A stretch of 64,000 nt of DNA from Cynocephalus volans (lineage: Eukaryota; Chordata; Mammalia; Dermoptera; Cynocephalidae): assembly GCF_027409185.1 (NCBI RefSeq), contig NC_084474.1:30752382-30816381 (forward strand), written 5' to 3'. Of the stretch, positions 12,430 to 25,700 are shown piece by piece. Each line of letters starts with the position of its first letter. Positions within the stretch are counted from its first letter, which is position 1. Both the position numbers and the translations under genes were made by a program. Below the pieces are notes generated by a model that searched no databases, had not been told where the DNA came from, and was given only the letters and a program-made list of their open reading frames with translations.

Positions 12430-14557
12430 TAAAACCTATCATCCGATGCTCTTCCATTCTCACCCCTGAACCCCAAGCTGCTGGCTTCTGTGGGATATCT
12501 CCTCAACATATTTTGACTAATAGGCTTCCCACATGTACTTCAAACTCACACATGAAAGTAAACGCATGAAATCTTGAAATACCAATTCAAGAAAGCTCCC
12601 ATACCAATGTAAAAAATTAAATAGGAACTTCTAGACCAAGTGATTGAGGCCAAAGTTTGATTGACTTGATACAGTAAAATTCACCAAAATTTTTACCTTA
12701 TTTAAAAGTTTTAAAAAATTAAAATATAACAAAATTGTTTGTTAATCTCTGGCATAATCTATTGTTTAAAAAGTGCTAGAAAGTGAATTAACGTATTTTA
12801 TTTGGCTTAAATATGTTTCTTTGGGCCTACATGGAAATCCTAAGAAGACTGACTTCAAAGAGTTGTAATCTTGATTCCTTACATATTAATTAAATTTCTG
12901 AGAAAGCAGCTTATTTTGAATTTAGCACATTATACAAATAAATGTGAAACACCAACTAAAATAGAAGGGCAAAATTATTAAAAGCTGATTTGATTTGATT
13001 CCCAAGAGGCTGTTGTTCTAAAGCTGAATAACTTACATAAATACCTTTGGCATTTGTTGGATCTTGTTCCTAAACACAATGTTCATATTTCATCTATAAT
13101 AAGAAAAGCATCTCAAAGATTTGCAAGGCACTAGTCTTGCAAGTGTCCAGTTTGGTGTCTTGAGTAAAGTGAGATTGGCAGACTCAGCTTAATCCATCAT
13201 GGAAAGTTGTGAGCGGGGTGCTGTGGCTGCCTGGCAGCTGCTCCCTGAGGAGTCCCTCGGCCACGGCAACACACACACAGAACTCTGCCACTTGCCTGAA
13301 AACAGGGTTTCTCCAGGTCAAAGCTGAAATCTACCCAGAGCATACAGGATAGAATACAAACACAATCATACTTTTGGGGGTTTTCCAGAAAACATAATAG
13401 TAGGGTGGTTTTTCACCACAAATAAAGCTATACTAAAAAGAAATTGCAGCTTTAATTCTTCATCTTTACACTATCAAGAAAGTGTCTTATTTCAGAGCTA
13501 AATGAGATGGAATTTGTTGAAATTTGTACTGTCTAAGCAAAATCAGATTTCTACAGTTAAAACAAGGTCAACATGTGTCCCAAAAACCTAGCACTCTGGG
13601 TTTTTTGTTTTTCTTTTTCTCCAGTCTTAGCAGCCAGTTTTCACTAAGTAGATCTCTGCAGAATTGAATGTTGTCTCATATCACATTCATGCCATTTAAA
13701 GCATCCTCTCCTTGCCCTCCCTGTTTAATCAAAGTAGAGAGCCATGCCTACATGACTCAAGTTTTAAAAAGTATGTTTTTAATGGCCTAAAAACCTGGAT
13801 AAACTATTTGATACTCCCTCCCATTTACTACGGCCTAGGACTATTTCTCATTAAATTTGTATTCGCTTGAACCTATTTGTGAGTCAATAAGACACAAGCC
13901 CACCTCGGTGCCTCAGTGTTTCGAATAGGCCTGGGCTTGGGAGGGCTGGATAAAGAGTTTTTTTTTTTAAAAGGAAGATCTTTAAAAACAAGATACCCTA
14001 AGAAAGTTTTACAAGGTTCTCATAATACAATGTGTTCTAATGTTATATGTAATGACCTGTTAAATGGTGAGTGATATAACATCAGCATTGAAGGAGAGGA
14101 GCTGGTCATAGCGGTTTTTGTGTTCCCAACTTACACCTCTTAGTACTATCACAGCCAAGCCTAACCTCTTGCTTGGGGGCAGGACAGAGCTGCCTCCAGG
14201 TCATCTTTCTGGTTTGAGCTGCTCCCTGCACACGCACCCACACAAAGACAACCCTCAGTGACTGCCTGTCTCTAAAGAAATCCTGGGCCCCTTGATGTAG
14301 AACAGTATGTCTTTAAACAGCCCAAAGAAAAAGGTGACGAAGCCAGAACAGGCTCTTTGCTTTCTCCTGTGGGAAATGGGCATTCTTGGGTAAAGAGGTG
14401 AAACATGTATTTAAAAATTTTATATGCAATGCAAAAACTATAATATGCATAAAGGATGATGGTGACCTACGTTAATATACCAAACAATATGAAGGTAAAA
14501 TCTTTAGTATCCTATATTGTCTTCAGAATAGTACCCCAGCATACCTTGATATAAATA

Positions 14558-14639
14558 TGAGGGTACTTCAAAAAGTTTGTGCAAAGACTCACATTATCCT
14601 TTAATTCTGCTTTTCCACGAACTTTTTGAAGCACCCTTT
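14558..14639. mobile_element. Mariner-type MITE, copy 2
   Basis: Begins GAGGGTACTTCAAAAAGTTT after a TA dinucleotide. The right arm ends in the complementary GAACTTTTTGAAGCACCCTT. Same 80-bp architecture as copy 1, with diverged arms. Confidence 0.8.
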
Positions 14640-14964
14640 TTCATTTTCATGACATTTCCTTACTCATATTCTCCTCAGTCTTAAAAAATAAAACTGCCTG
14701 TTGACAGCATATTGACTTCACATGAATCCGAGGCTGGAAATGGTGTGAATCTTGATCAGTACTCGGTCTGCGCACAGGTGGGCAGGCTTGGTGGATTTAC
14801 CTCCTTTCCTTTTGCTTATCCCTGTTTCTGCTTCCAAGCCTTCCTGCCTTTTTCTTTTTCTTCCTCGTTTCATCCTACCTCAGTCTGGCTTCTTGGTTAT
14901 CTATCAACCTTCACTTTTGAAAATGGTGCTTATAGGATTGGAATACTTTCCTAAACATTAACTG

Positions 14965-15145
14965 TGTGTAGTGATTGATAATTTACAAAGCCCTGTGATA
15001 CCCACTCTCTCATTCAGTCCTCAAAACTACCCTGCCCTAAAGGTCGAGGATAATATTACTGTGTTTAGAGTCACTTTTCTGAGCCTGAGAGTTTTAACCC
15101 AGCCTCCGGAATCTGTTCATAAAAGTGCTGGTTATAACAGGTGGA
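14965..15145 (-). repeat. MIR-type SINE fragment
   Basis: ATAATTTACAAAGCCCTGTGATACCCACTCTCTCATTCAGTCCTCAAAACTACC resembles antisense MIR/MIR3. Confidence 0.45.
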
Positions 15146-16224
15146 AAAGTTGATCAGGCAGCCAGATATGGAAGAACACTGGCAGCATAACTAAAAAAAA
15201 TAATTAATGCTCTCCTTACCTGTAAATTCCCACATTTTTAGGTGATTTTTTTCCTAAATTTTGTTTTTTTACCTGTTTAACAGCTTCATTAAATCAGAAA
15301 GATTTTGCCTTCTTGCAAAAATCACTTGTGCTAATAACTGAAAATTAACCAGAGCATCAATAGAGCAACAACAACAACAAAAAATTCATGGAAAAGGTAA
15401 TCTAAAATTGCTTTTTAAAAATGTGGCTAACATTACAGAAAAGAAATAAAGATAGTATGTAAACTATTAATTTTGATTTGCAAAAGAGAAAAGGAACCCT
15501 TTCATCCAACAGAATTTAAGAACTTCAAAGTCCTGCCAATAACTTTGCAGAGGATGAAATTTTTCCTAAAATTGGTCATTCTTAGTTTAATTTGGATCCA
15601 TAATGTCCACTGACGCGTGATTGAATTTGGTTTTCATTACAAGTAAGTGTGAATCAAGTCAAGCAATCTTGTGAGGACCATCATATATCCCAGCCAACTT
15701 TATATGTTAAATTGAATAGTATTATTTGAACTTAAGATAAATCACCAAAAATAGTAGCAGGACAAGAAAAACTTTCAAAAGAAAATAAAGACAGCTGAAC
15801 ATTTGGCAAACTTAGATTTTTACAAGACAATAAGCTCTCATGTTCTGACATATTTTGGTGATGTCAAATGTGTAGGATGAGCGAATGTTATTATAATGAA
15901 TATAAATTGACTTCCTGGAATTTCCATATCTGTAAAGGGAATCACTGGGATGTATCACTGGGTCAGCTTAATACCTACGAAGAATGGAGATAGTAACAAT
16001 TTGGCTTAACCAGAAGCTCTCATTCCCTGGCCATACCCTGTAATGATGTTGATTTAATTAAGACAAAGTGTACCTATAACACACACTTCTGCATTTTCTG
16101 CACTCTTTGACTATTGTCAGATTAGAGCATGATTAATGATTAGAGCTAAGTTTCCTTCCTTAAAACCATGGTTTATAAATGCCCCGCAAAATGAAAATAG
16201 AAGCACTGGCAGTGTTCACACCCT

Positions 16225-16660
16225 AAGTTTTTAATTCACTCATTCATTAAATATTTAGTAGAGCACTTACTAATGTGCCCTGATCCAAGCTTGCTGCAGT
16301 GCATTCAAAAGTGAGCAAAGCTGCCTTCAGGGTCGATCTGTCTTTCCCAGTCCAGTAGGAGAGAGAGGGACAGTCAACAAATACAACAAGTTAGACTAAT
16401 GGGGGGATTTAATTTCAATCGAGGGGGATGGGAGTGGAGTAGGAGGGGGTGGGGTTAGAGAAAGCGTCTATGAAAAAGAGGCTTTATGCCTAAACCTGAG
16501 GACCAAGAAGCCTGAGGGGCTGGTGGGGGTGCAGGGCAAGGGTACGTAGCGGGAGGAAAGAATGAGCCAAGACTTTCCTCCCAACTGAAAGAAAGCTGGT
16601 GTGGCTGAATCATCCTGAGTATGGACAAGACGGAGAGTGGTATGAAATTGCAATACAGTT
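16225..16660 (-). repeat. L2 LINE 3' region, antisense
   Basis: Starts with CACTCATTCATTAAATATTTAGTAGAGCACTTACTAATGTGCC and continues with the antisense L2 order (ACAGTCAACAAATAC, GGAAAGAATGAGCCAAG, GTGTGGCTGAATC). Confidence 0.65.
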
Positions 16661-17100
16661 TTTTTTTAAAAGAAAAGTATGGTGAGTAGTTTTTAAAATC
16701 CTACAGGAAAAGCCTACATCATTTTTATATTTCAGTCCCAAACTGGTAAACATGGAATCCAACCTCCAATTCTGGGCTGGGTAGGGGGCAGCAGAGGGCT
16801 TCCTCCTGACAATACCTGTTCAGGTGCTGCTGTTACCACCTGAAGTGGGACTAATGGTCAGGGAGAGGTTGGCAGCAGCAGCATGGTCCCAACACTTGTA
16901 GATGGCCTGTCTTGATCACTGACAATTCACAGTAGTACTGGGGGCTGCCCGATCATGCACCAGTGAACTTCACTAGCTTCAGTGAGGCTGGTCACAGTCA
17001 GCTGAAGTCTGCAGAATGGAACAGTTACTACTAACTCTCTTTCCTTCCACTTTACAGTCTTTCTCCTCATCTGATACACTGACGCTAGTACAGCCAGCCC

Positions 17101-17421
17101 CCGCATCTGTGGGTTCTGCATCTGTGAATTCAACCAACCGCAGATAGAAAATATTTGGAAAAAATTATCTGTACTGAACATGTACAGGCTTTTTTCCTTG
17201 TCATTATTCCCTAAACAATACAGCATAATAACTATTTACAGAGCATTTACATTGCATTAGGTATTATAAGTAATCTTGAGATGATTTAAAGTATAAGGGA
17301 GGATGCGCATAGGTTATATGCAAATGCTACACCATTTTACATCAGGGACTTGAGCAACCATGGATCTTGGTATCTGAGGGAGGTTCTAGAACCAATCCCC
17401 ACAGATACCGAGTGACAACTG
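17101..17421 (+). mobile_element. MER2-like non-autonomous Tigger-type transposon
   Basis: A 321-bp element flanked by TA on both sides (17099-17100, 17422-17423). The terminal inverted repeats pair the CAGCC..ATCTGTGGG left end with the CCACAGATACCGAGTGACAACTG right end. The interior matches the MER2 family as remembered. Near full length. Confidence 0.8.
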
Positions 17422-19479
17422 TACAAGCAAACACTTATGGCTTTCAATCGCTTTAGGCCAGCTCTCTCCCATCCCTCTCACCATAAATCTTCCATCTTCT
17501 AGCATGATAATTTCTTCTAAAGCTCAGATCATACAAAATTCTGCTTCTGTCTACACCCTTTCGTAATACAGGAAAGTGGAAGTGTGCTTTCCATGGAAGT
17601 GTGGTTCTTGAAGAGTCACTTATTTGCTATCTCGACCAAATGCCTTACCTTAAAATTCTTCCTTAAAATATCTCTCAAGGAACGGTAACCGCTTTGAACA
17701 TCCGAGACAAGAGTTGATGGAGTAAAAATTGACCAAAGGAGAAATATAATTGAAATGACAGGGATAGGTGAAGGAATTAGTGGAGGCAAGAGCTAAGGGA
17801 ATAAAAATTGAGCACCTAAAGAACAGAAGGGAAACAACAGGGAGAGTGGGGCAATCAGGGGCTGGACCTCAATCTCTGCCTCTGAATGTGAAGGGCTTGA
17901 GCCAGATGCTCTCTCATTGCCCTTCCAGATCTCAGATTGGGGGCCTTTGGTCTTTTCTACCAAAACAGTTTTTGCCTATTGGGGTACCCATTCTACTTAT
18001 TCTCCTCTAAACAGCACCACAGTGACTCAAAAGAGTCTTATTGGCCAAGTTACTAGCAAAGGGTAAACACTGATGAAAGACCATGGAGCCCAGGCTTAGG
18101 TACTGCTTGGCTCTGCCTAGTTCTAACCTCTGTCTCTCAGAGTAGTATCTTCATCTACAAAGGAGGACAGTTGGGATTAGAGAACTAGAGACCACTGGCT
18201 TGGAGCAGGCTCAATAATGGCTAGATATGCTTGTTTCCCAAAATATTCAGAGTTGCTCTCCGACCTTTTGAACATTTCTTTAAAAACAAGGTTGAGGTCC
18301 TTTCTCAATTCCAGGTGATGATTTTTACCCTTAGGAACAAGACAAGAGGGGAATGAAATTTTGTTAAATATTATAAACATATAAAAAAAAAGTTCTAGGA
18401 GTCAATAAATTATCAGCATCCCTTATGGTTTAATCTGCTAACCAGCTAGTACACTATCTACTCATTCTGTATCTACTATGTAATGTCTACTATCTGCTCA
18501 CTGTTATGTCATCCCCATATGCCCTGACATGTGAGAATTAAACAGGGGCCCATCACACACTGTCAGAAACAAGACTCCTATGTGTTTACTGGGAGAAACA
18601 CCACACCCTCTTAAGAGAACCAAAGCAAAGGTCCACAGATCTACTATGTTTTTTTGATCTTTGGGCCAAAGATGGTTGGTTTTGTTGTTTCCCGATTTCC
18701 CCGACATTATGGAGGACACAATTATTTTCCCTTAGAGCCAACTTGATGCTTTGCTTCAAAATGAAACAGGCTGATGGTACAAAGGTGGATCAATTTCCCT
18801 GGGACTTAAACAAGCAAAAGTCTCTAAAGCATAAGAAATAGCAGAGATAGAACAGTGATTAACACTACCTGGCTGGACAAACTGAATGGCCGATCAACTA
18901 TTAATTGATCATTTCCCTTTGTTGCTAATGACGAACTAGTGATTCTCATAGCAGCAGCTGCCAGGAGTCTTAGTACCTAGTTCTTATTCTGCCATTTCTG
19001 GGCTGGATAGGGGAGGAAGACTAGCACTTTACATTCTTAAATTCTCAATATTTCTAAAAACAAAAATATTAATAACAACAACTGTGGAGGTGCCAGAAAG
19101 ACTGGCATTATAAAGAGCCATGGGTTACAACAATAAGATTAATAAGGGAAGTCTTCCCCTCCAGGCAGCAAAACTTTCATAGACTCTTTTCTTCTTTTTA
19201 TTTTTTAAAATCTCCAAATCCTTAATACAATCTTTTCTTTATTTGTAAAAAAAAGTTTTTACAAAGACTGTAGAACTCTAAACTCAAAGCTATTATAAGG
19301 GAAATGTCAGTTCTTCAGCTACTTTCTCCAAAAACAAGTTGAAAAATTCTGTACCTTAGGTATTCATTATAGCAAGGAATCTGGAAAGGAGACTAAAAAC
19401 AGTCAAAGTAAGTATAATATAAATGGTTAACTGAATGTTTTTGGTTTCAATTTTTCTGTTTATTGTGTCATCCAAACTA

Positions 19480-19790
19480 TATATATATATTTTTTATTGC
19501 AGTAAGAACTCTTAACATGAGACCTAATTTTTAAATGAATGATACAGTATTGTTAACTATAGGCACAAAGCTGTACAGTCATCTCTAGAACTTTTTCATT
19601 TTGCATAACATACTTAATGCCTGTTGAAGAGCAACTCCCCATTTCCCCTTCCCCCTGGTCCCTGGCAACCACTATTCTACTCTCTGTTTCTATGAGTTTC
19701 ACCATCTTAGATGCCTTATCTAAAGGGGATCATGCAATATTTGTCCTTCTATGACTGACTTATTTCACTTAGCACGATGAATTGAGTGTT
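19480..19790 (+). repeat. L1 3'-UTR fragment (old mammalian L1)
   Basis: GTATTGTTAACTATAGGCAC, GGCAACCACTATTCTACTCTCTG and GACTTATTTCACTTAGCACGATG occur in L1MA 3'-UTR order. Confidence 0.75.
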
Positions 19791-21887
19791 TCTCAAATAG
19801 CTAAGTGAAATCTTTATGAAGTAGTTAACCGGTTAAAAATATAAGGTCTTATGCTAAAGATTTCTTGATTATAACTATATGATACAATATTCCCAAACTA
19901 CATAATACTATCCCCAAAAGACTTTCAACAGAGAGAATGTGGCTAGGACTTGGGTAAGAATTTTATGATACTACTATAATCAGGGACCATCTTTGCATCA
20001 CAAGTAGTCCCCTTTTGTTATGTAGATTCCTCCAATTTAAACTAATTATAGAAGTCAATAATTAGAATAAATCATTTGCTAAATTGTTCTGCACAGGTTT
20101 ATTTTCCATCTGCCAAGACTGAACTGCCTCTAGTATATCTCTAAGTTGTAAGGTGAAAATAAAATGTTAGAATCCAGGAGTGCATTTAAAATTAAAGGCT
20201 AGGGCCTAGCAAGATAAATTGCTAGGTCTAAAAGTTAGCTGAGGGCCAGGGAAGCCAGCAAAATTAGATGTGCCAAGTAGCTTATCTACAAAAGCAACTA
20301 GATCCAATGCTTGGTGATCAGAGAAAACTATGATCTACGAACTAAACTATGAACTAAAAGATGCATGGCAAAGAAGACAGGAGAAACCCTTCAGGTAAGT
20401 TTGTGCTGATGAACAAGAAACAACCTTAAACAGGATTAGTTTGGGACAAAGATGAAAACCTTGAGGACATTTAACATATATCTAAAAAATGCAAAAAATG
20501 AGATGTCTTCCATTTCCAATCAGTGTTTGATACATTCAGAAATAAATAGTAGCCCTAAAATAGGGGCATTAAAAAACCCCAAAAAACCAAAGGGAACTCT
20601 AGAAGTCTGGAAGAATGAAGTTAAACCACATAAAATTGCCATTTCTTGTACATCAAAAAGTTCAAATAATAGAAATTTCATATAGCTCAACCAAAAAAAA
20701 AAGGGGGGGCTCATTAATTTGATGCTAAGAACAAAAACCTGAAGACATGCTAATATTCTGTGGTTTCAAAAGGAGGTTTACTTCTGTGGAAGAGTATTAC
20801 TGAAGGAGGAACAGGATTTTTAATATTTTATGCTAAATTTATACCTCAGTCATACAAAACTATTGACAGTCATTACCCACTTAAATAAGCCTAAAAATAA
20901 GATTTACCATTTATAACCATCTTTTTTTATTTTTCATCTAACATGTGACATCCATCCCTAATAAAATTCTATTACCAATAGATTTCTCCATCCCTCTCTT
21001 GATCCCTGACCCTGGCTATCAATGGCAAAAGTTCAAGGATGTCGTGCCTTTGGGCCTACATATCCCCCACTTGTCAATCTATTATTCATCTGCTGTCTCC
21101 TACTCACTCCAGCCCTCTCTACTGCTCTACTTGCTTCCAACCTTGGCACACGGAGAGTCCCATCTGTCCACGTCAGGTTCCCCCACCCCTTTCCTTTTAA
21201 TACACCAGTGATCTAATCTTTCCTGCATAGAATGTGGCGATTCTTGTGAGCCTTCCTCTTCACCTTTCCCATGGAGATGAGCTCTGTTGTTTTAAACAAT
21301 GCATGGTAGATATTGTCGTGTAACTTTACATTTTTGCCATATCTAGATCTCGGTGGCTTTCTCAAAACCAATTTCACCTATAAGGCTTCAATAAACAGAA
21401 TCTGCATTTTATAAATTAGGATAATTTTATAGGGGGAGTTGGACATACCTCCGACTTGAGTATTAGAATAAAGGTACTCATCTATGATAGGTGTGTTTCT
21501 ACATGGATTGACATTTTTCTTCCTGGCACACAAAACAGCAGCTCTCTGTGGCAATATTTCCGAGGTCCTTCTTTTAACAATGCAACTTTCTGGACTCAGG
21601 AAGATGGGCACAGTGTCTGAGTGAACTCTATCATGTTCTCAAGTCCTAGGGAAGTAATATATAACTGGAAGGGAGCTCAATGTACCGTCAACATTTTTTG
21701 ATAGAAAGTTTCGGAATAAGACAGGCGCATTTCTGGCTTTCTATTGAGTGGAAGAAATCAGTTTCCACCTTTGATCTTTGGCACTCGTAGACACTATTTG
21801 GTGATGTCACCAGCAGACTGACACACATACCCGATACTCCATCATTCTGAACGACCCGGCAAAACCACCCGCCCTGCACTGACATAC

Positions 21888-22641
21888 CTTGAATTCGCTA
21901 TTTCCACTTTGGTTCTCGCCATGGCGGCTGCCCTTTGCGCACCTTCGATTGCTCTGTCCACCTTCTCCCGAGTTTTTGTATTTCTTATGGGTATAAGCTG
22001 CTTCCTTATTCCACGGACCAGAACGTTATTTTTGTACTTTCCCTCTTCTTTGGAGCCGTCAGGAAACACGGTACAGCCATAGCCATGCCTCTTGTTGTTG
22101 GCCCACTCGCCCTCATACTTCATGCCGTTGGAGCGCTCGCTAACGCCGAAACCACTGCGCTTGTCGTTCTTCCACTCGCCCATGTAGGTTTCCGTGGTAG
22201 TGGCGTCCACGTGGTCTTCCACCGGGCAATAATCACAATCGACATCGCCGAAGCTGATCGTGGAGTTGGCATCGCTGGAGCTAATTCTGCTCATGGCCGC
22301 GTCGCTGCGCACCGAGCTGCGCTTGCTGGAGATGGAGGACTTGGACTCGGACTTGTGCAGTTTCATGCTTCCGAGGAGGGAGCCCCGCCGGAAGAGGCCG
22401 CCCTTCTTCTTGCCCGCGAGCTCGGCGTGGAAGTTGAGTACGAAGCCGCCGCGGGTGCCGGCCGGGCTGTCGGCGGCGGCCGCGGCGTCGTGGAGCGCGC
22501 TGCCGTTGCTCTGCTCGCTGCGCAGCGAGGCCAGCGACGTGCGCAGCGGCGAGCGGATCACCGTGGCCATGCCGTAGGGCACGCTCTGGCGCACGCCGTA
22601 GCCGTGCCGCACGCCTCCGGCCCACTGGCCCTGGTACGTAC
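21888..22641 (-). CDS. JPH1: JPH1 exon 2: MORN repeats 6-8, joining region, start of alpha-helical region
   Basis: Encodes junctophilin-1 from Gly127 to the first two bases of codon 378 (754 bp). Read on the minus strand, the exon follows an AG acceptor and opens with the rest of a split Gly codon, then TYQGQW, which joins in frame to exon 1. It ends at an AAG|GTATGT donor after KVEIANS. MORN repeat 6 lies at about residues 129-151. A Ser/Ala-rich joining region follows (about 152-278) with a basic GKKKGG patch and a serine-rich [14 protein letters not shown] stretch. MORN 7 (YMGEW) is at about 279-301 and MORN 8 (YEGEW) at 302-324. The alpha-helical segment begins near 340. The MORN repeats bind plasma-membrane lipid at muscle triads. 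No stop or frameshift is seen. The C-terminal helical part and the ER membrane anchor lie in later exons outside the window. Identification rests on near-identity to remembered mammalian JPH1; JPH2-4 differ in the joining region. Confidence 0.97.
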
Positions 22642-22740
22642 CTTCGAGAGACCGCGAGAAAGCACAGCGTGAGTGGGGCGGGAGGAGCGCAGGCCGGCCC
22701 ACGGTCACGTCCCGCATGCTTCCGGGGCAATCCTACCGGA
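22070..22740. promoter_or_regulatory. Intragenic CpG island over JPH1 exon 2
   Basis: CpG-rich block coinciding with most of exon 2 and about 100 bp of the upstream intron. The richness partly reflects codon use in the Ala/Gly/Ser-rich joining region. Whether it has promoter activity cannot be told from sequence. Confidence 0.6.
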
Positions 22741-25700
22741 CGCTCTTCATCCCCTGTGAATTCCCCGCCCGGCAATTTTGTGTCTGTGACTTTAATATAG
22801 GATTAAATAGGATTTCAATTAAATAGGATTTTCAAATTGTCTAGTAATTTTTGCTGTGCATTTAAAAATGTATACAAATGTTTCAGATGAAAACCAACAC
22901 TAATATAAATAAATGATCATTAGGAAACAACCTTTACTTCCTCAAATTAATGCATCAAAAATCCCTTTTAGGAAGGCAGTGCAATGGTAGAAGATGAAAT
23001 AACTTCTATTTGTGAGTTTTATTCTAATTTTACTATTTTGGTTGAAAAAACTATAAAAATGACTTTTAGGTTTATGTCAGTATAATATTCCAACAAACAC
23101 AAAGACTTATCAGTGATTTGAACAGTTGGGACACAGCTCATCAAGTGAAAACCATTGAATATTTAAAACTGTCATTTAGATTTGGGTGAACATTTTTGAA
23201 CTGAAAGTGACTTGACAAATACAATATGTACTTTGAATATAGCAAACCATTATGAAAAACGAGCAGTTTAACATTTTCGTGCTTCCATGTGAAAAGGTCA
23301 AGCTTTGTACCATATTACCTTCCAAATCTCTGCTTTCTTCCAGCCATTCTCTGCATTGGTTTCCCTAGCCACTGCCAATGCATTGTGAATCACATCACAG
23401 ACTACAAGCACCCTGAGGGCAGGAATTACTTCATAAGGGAATATAAAATTGCCAAACTCAGCTTGTGTCCTGTGGTCCGAGGGTATTGGTGTCTGTGGAC
23501 TGTGGGTGTTTGATGATTGTTTATAGTAAACAGCTATGGTGGCTAAAAAAGAGTACACCCTCTACCCTTGGAAAAACTGAGATAAGGCCAGAAGAAACCT
23601 TCTACTCTTTTTATTATGGACTTCATCTCAGAGCTAAGGTGTGTTTGACAATGTTCATTAAAACTCTGTTGACATCAGATCAGTTTTTCAATGAATACAA
23701 TGCTTTTTCAGGATAATCTCTAATTTAAAGCATTTGTTTTCAGTAAGTTTTTCTACCAAATAAGCAAAGACATATAACCTGGTGCAGGTTTTTAAATCAT
23801 CTTAGGAGGGAATGAATGTTAAATTAGGGAATTTAGAATTTTCTTTTCAAAATCAAGGCTGTTTCCTTTAATTAAAGGCAAATTTTAAATTATAGTATGC
23901 CCCCAAAAAAGCTATCTAGAAATTTTAAAATGTAATTACTTCTGTGTTATTCATAACGGTTCACAGTGTCATAGAAAATAAATCATGATTACAGTCTATC
24001 TTGACCTCTTTCCATTTCTGATTATATGAAGGTACTTCAAAAAGTTCACAGAAAGATTCATATTATCTTTAATTCTATGTTTCTATGAATTTCCTGCAGT
24101 ACCTTTGTATCTTGCAGTCACTTTGCATTTTATTTTGCCACACACAGATTTCCATTGTGGGGCATATATTTATTTAAAAAATACTGAACAATAATGCTAG
24201 TGAGTTTAAATCATTATGTTAACAAGGAGTGATTATTTTCTTGCACTTAAAAGTTTAAACTGTAGTGGCTCCAAAATCAAAAGTTTTGACCAATTTCAAG
24301 ACTACCTTCTCTTATTTCTCATTCTGATAGATTTACGTCATATAAACCTACAATAGCAGGACAACAATGAAATACTAAGTGGGACTGGTACTGTGAATAC
24401 GTTCTGGGTAGATAATGAAGTTCTAACCGGACATCTTTGAACTTCTGAGGAGGTGGGTGGGCCACAGCTTTCTCAAAAGGATATCCCCCAAAGAATAAGA
24501 CAGTTATATAAAACATTTCAGAAGCTTCCTACTGAATACTAGACATCTCCAAACACCACCACCTCAACAGGAAAGGAAACTGAATTATTAGGAAATTTCA
24601 ACTTTGACTCTTTGCCCATATAGATAAAATTTAAATTGCAGGATAAAAGTTATACAACCTGACTTAAACAGACCATCTTCTTTTAAATATTTGCTTAAAT
24701 AAATGCTATAATCCTATCCTTCTAACGTTTCAAATAATAAGTTAATTTTGCAGAAATGCTGTTTGAGATCAGCAAGTATTTAAACTTTTTAAATACAACC
24801 ATACAATCTTGGTAAATGTTTAACAATGACAGAAAATTAACAGCTAGTTTTCTTAAACTGATCTCTCCAAACGTTAAGGCTAGTATTTAGAATTTCCAAA
24901 GAAGTATTGCTTCAAAATCCAAGCTGTTTAAGGCAACAGCAATAGTTAGAAAGTTTAAGTCTCTGCCTAACTGTCAAACAGGGGAGAGGGAGGGGACAAC
25001 AGCACTAGCCACGTTCCTCTCCCATTTTGTTAAATCACAATATATGAAAGAATTCCTCCATGGAATTGCAAGAAACCAATTTACAGCCAAACTGTTAGTA
25101 ATAGTGCATCCGAAATTTAAAATAGGTTTACTCAATGAAACTAGAAAAAAAGGGCCAATTTCTTTATGAAGCAGGTGGGTATCAACTTCTCCCTGCTGCT
25201 CAAATAAAGTTCTAATTAGTTCCTCTTGATTCCCAAAATATAGATGCATATTTCACAAGTGTAAAAATTATTTTTACTGGTTCTGTTTTAAATTTTGTTT
25301 ATTTTGGAGCTGATTTTTTAGATCTAGCCACTTTAACGACACAGTCTTGTAGTGGATGGCATGCAGTTCAGAATGCGCTTCAGTCAAATTCGGACTGCAC
25401 TATGCTGGGAATGGGTGTGTGCGAGTATGCATATAGTTAATAAAACAATGTCTTCCTAAATACTTCCAGTAGTTTTATAACAGGTGAAAAAACAAAGTAC
25501 AACAGATCAAAATTTGTACCCAAAGTTCTGAGCACCTAGACTTGGATTTTATGAGTATGGTATTAATGTATTCTTAATTAATATTCAGGGAGTTTCTATT
25601 TCAGCAACACTTCACACATAAATCACTAATAAAGTGATACTTCTCACATGGAATTACTACTTCCTCCTCAAGTTGTGTCCCCACAAAATACATAGAATCA

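Larger units (their letters stand above)
1..21887 (-). other. JPH1: JPH1 intron 2, partial, promoter-proximal portion
   Basis: Everything left of the exon 2 donor GTATGT (21882-21887) is intronic on the minus strand. No exon 3 sequence was recognised in any frame, so the intron is longer than 21.9 kb. It carries L2, MIR, L1, MER5, Tigger/MER2-type and mariner MITE fragments, listed separately. The open frames here are short, and those I could place coincide with repeats. Confidence 0.8.

Noticed and set aside
16390..16460. Second G-quadruplex candidate
   Set aside because: G-runs are present, but one gap is longer than seven bases, so the standard motif is not met; the tract is part of an antisense L2.
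21935..22672. A 245-codon plus-strand open frame opposite JPH1 exon 2
   Set aside because: It is the antisense shadow of a GC-rich coding exon; its composition is Ala/Val/His-rich and it has no recognisable domain.
4541..24107. Near-regular ~10-kb spacing of the three mariner MITEs as a sign of segmental duplication
   Set aside because: The flanks of the three copies share no similarity, so the spacing is taken as coincidence.
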